Shown piece by piece: positions 62,348-64,000 of a stretch of 64,000 bases of DNA. Below the pieces are notes generated by a model. The model was not told the DNA's origin. It saw only the letters and a list, made by a program, of their open reading frames with translations, and ran no database searches. The first letter of the stretch is position 1. Every line of letters begins with the position of its first letter. The translations under genes and the position numbers were made by a program. Source of the DNA: Lophius americanus (taxonomy: Eukaryota; Chordata; Actinopteri; Lophiiformes; Lophiidae); assembly GCA_037951165.1 (NCBI GenBank), contig JBBDHG010000112.1, positions 41,001 to 105,000 on the forward strand, read 5' to 3'.

Positions 62348-63393
62348 ATTGGAAGATCTATGCTAAGTCAACACAAGGAATGGTGTTCTTTATTTCTAAC
62401 TTACCCAGGAAAATGTCTTTTCACTTGACTATCCCACCGAAACCCACAAAAGTTTCTTATAAGTTGACCAAATCCTTCTTGGATTTGGGTCAAGGGTCAG
62501 CCTACGTCTCTTTATACATAGAGCATGAGGTGTGAACCAGCAAACAGCCTCGGCCCATATATTTGACATACTACCTACGTACTTTTAAACTGAAATATAG
62601 TTTTGTATAGATATAGTCACACACATATGAATTATAAAAATGTGAGAGATGCAAGGTGTCCTCAGAGGCGTGACAATCAACAGGAGAAATGTTAATGACC
62701 AATTAGATGTTAGAGATGGGGTTGATTAAAAACACAGAGGACTTTAGAAGAGCCCTGAGGGTCGTATGCTGGCATCATTTACTCATCTTTTTACTTTCAG
62801 TTACTGTACAAGCAAACGAACACATACTGCCATTCAGAGAGAAATGAGCAGCAAATCTAAATTCTCTTGTGACTGCTAAACATGTAAGTACAGAAGAGAC
62901 TGTGTAACTACAGTAGATTGTGTTGATCAGGTGATCATCGTAATGTCTTAATATTGTAATTTTCATTACACCGCTCGTTTGAGATTGAGAACATTTAAAG
63001 ATTAAAGTCTAGTTTATTTATCTCTAATTAGCATCACTGTGCTTTGATAAAAATTTTGCGGGTCCTCAATGTCCTATAGTCTATAATCTATTTCACTATA
63101 ATTGATTCAGTGTTTGTCCTAAACACAAATGCAAGCATCATCTACAGATATGAAGTATGCCGTAGACTGGAGCAGTGCACAGATTGAAATACATAGCAAC
63201 GATTCTGCACTAAGTTCTTCAAGGTAACGGTTCTCCTCTTCTAAATTGGAAACACGTGGTCGATTCTCTCAATAGCGTGCCCATCAACTTGTATTTTGAT
63301 CATTCATGGTCAGAGGCAGTTGAAACTACCAAAATTGCCCCCGAGATTCAGAGAGCAAACACAACATAGACTTGACAAGGATGTCTCCCCCGG

Positions 63394-63448
63394 AATAATA
63401 ATAAATAATAATAATAATACATTTAATTAATAATGCACTTTACATTTG
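63394..63448. repeat. (AAT)n-tailed interspersed repeat end, copy 4
   Basis: An AAT array followed by acatttaattaataatgcac and tttacatttg. It is the longest match to copy 1 past the junction. Confidence 0.65.
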
Positions 63449-64000
63449 AATTCTCCCCAGTCCCCTCATCTCTTCCTTCCACTGTTTATTGATTCTTTAT
63501 GAATGGATTTGCATATTTTGTGTCTTTATATATATAAATGATGCAGGCAGGATTCGGCCTCCTTTCATTTTAGTTTTCAGGGAGAGCAGCCAGGGTATGA
63601 TGGAGACTGGCCTCAGTTTTGAACATATGTAATATCAGAGACAGCTGTGGATCGATAGTGGGCTATCCCTCTTTCTCCATCCTGGACCTGTGTGAGCAGA
63701 GGTCACTGCTTACCTGATGAATAACTTCAAATACAATCAATCCACATACTTGGCTTTTATATACGCTGGCTCTGACGTGACATTACATTTCTTTTTTTAC
63801 ATTTCTTTTTTTGGGATACTCATCATCAACACCAGTGATCTTCACTATTTATTTATTGAGAGCAACACCGACAAAACACAGTCCATAGGAGAGCCACCTC
63901 AACCGCAAAATACCAAAAGCCATCTCCAACTATCAAGCAATACGCACATCTGCTCACTAATTCTCATCTCACTGAACATGCAATTTGTTATGCACCCAAT

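Larger units (their letters stand above)
59284..64000. other. elavl4 intron after the RRM2 5' exon, truncated by window edge
   Basis: No RRM2 RNP1 exon is found. The stretch contains two AAT-tailed repeat ends and otherwise unique AT-rich sequence. Confidence 0.7.

Noticed and set aside
59284..64000. Next elavl4 exon (end of RRM2)
   Set aside because: No segment encoding the RGVGFI-type RNP1 block with splice sites was found before the window ends.

Overview
The window is vertebrate nuclear DNA, almost certainly from a ray-finned (teleost) fish. It has short exons in long AT-rich introns, dense GT/CA, TCTA and CT microsatellites, and degenerate interspersed repeats of types common in fish: L2-like and L1-like LINE pieces, a tRNA-derived SINE and hAT-like MITEs. 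A percomorph-type fish is my inference from the repeat flavour. The species cannot be read directly.

The gene that can be named with confidence is elavl4 (HuD), a neuronal ELAV/Hu RNA-binding protein, on the + strand. Three shared coding exons are present: 45175-45421 (N-terminal leader and start of RRM1), 55743-55846 (rest of RRM1) and 59130-59283 (linker and start of RRM2). The rest of RRM2, the hinge and RRM3 lie beyond position 64000. Two alternative leader exons are clear: 27752-27760 (MVM) and 28933-28956 (MEWNGFKM). Each ends in phase 0 and sits next to a GC-box/CCAAT-box promoter.

The most interesting part is a set of less obvious 5' coding segments that also fit elavl4 splice phases. 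They are a distal first exon near 14035-14082 behind a long 5' UTR, a 132-141 nt exon at 14737-14877, and an 87-nt open, phase-0 exon-like segment at 41633-41719. All could splice in frame to the 45175 exon, which predicts one or more N-terminally extended HuD isoforms.

At about 9.7-10.0 kb there is a CpG-richer promoter-like region with a near-perfect RFX X-box. A minus-strand start codon lies 44 bp from it and is followed by a splice donor. Because AGBL4 (a tubulin deglutamylase) lies head-to-head with ELAVL4 in mammals, I read this as the first exon of agbl4. Positions 1-9900 would then be its first intron.

Layout: 1-9.9 kb, putative agbl4 intron 1 with old LINE and hAT debris. 9.9-13.4 kb, intergenic with an L1 fragment. 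13.4-14.9 kb, distal elavl4 promoter and exons. 14.9-27.4 kb, intron with long UG repeats. 27.4-29.0 kb, two proximal promoters and leader exons. 29-45.2 kb, large intron with a MITE, a SINE and the candidate cassette exon. 45.2-59.3 kb, core exons. 59.3-64 kb, intron with repeat tails. I found no prokaryotic, CRISPR, rRNA or functional tRNA features.
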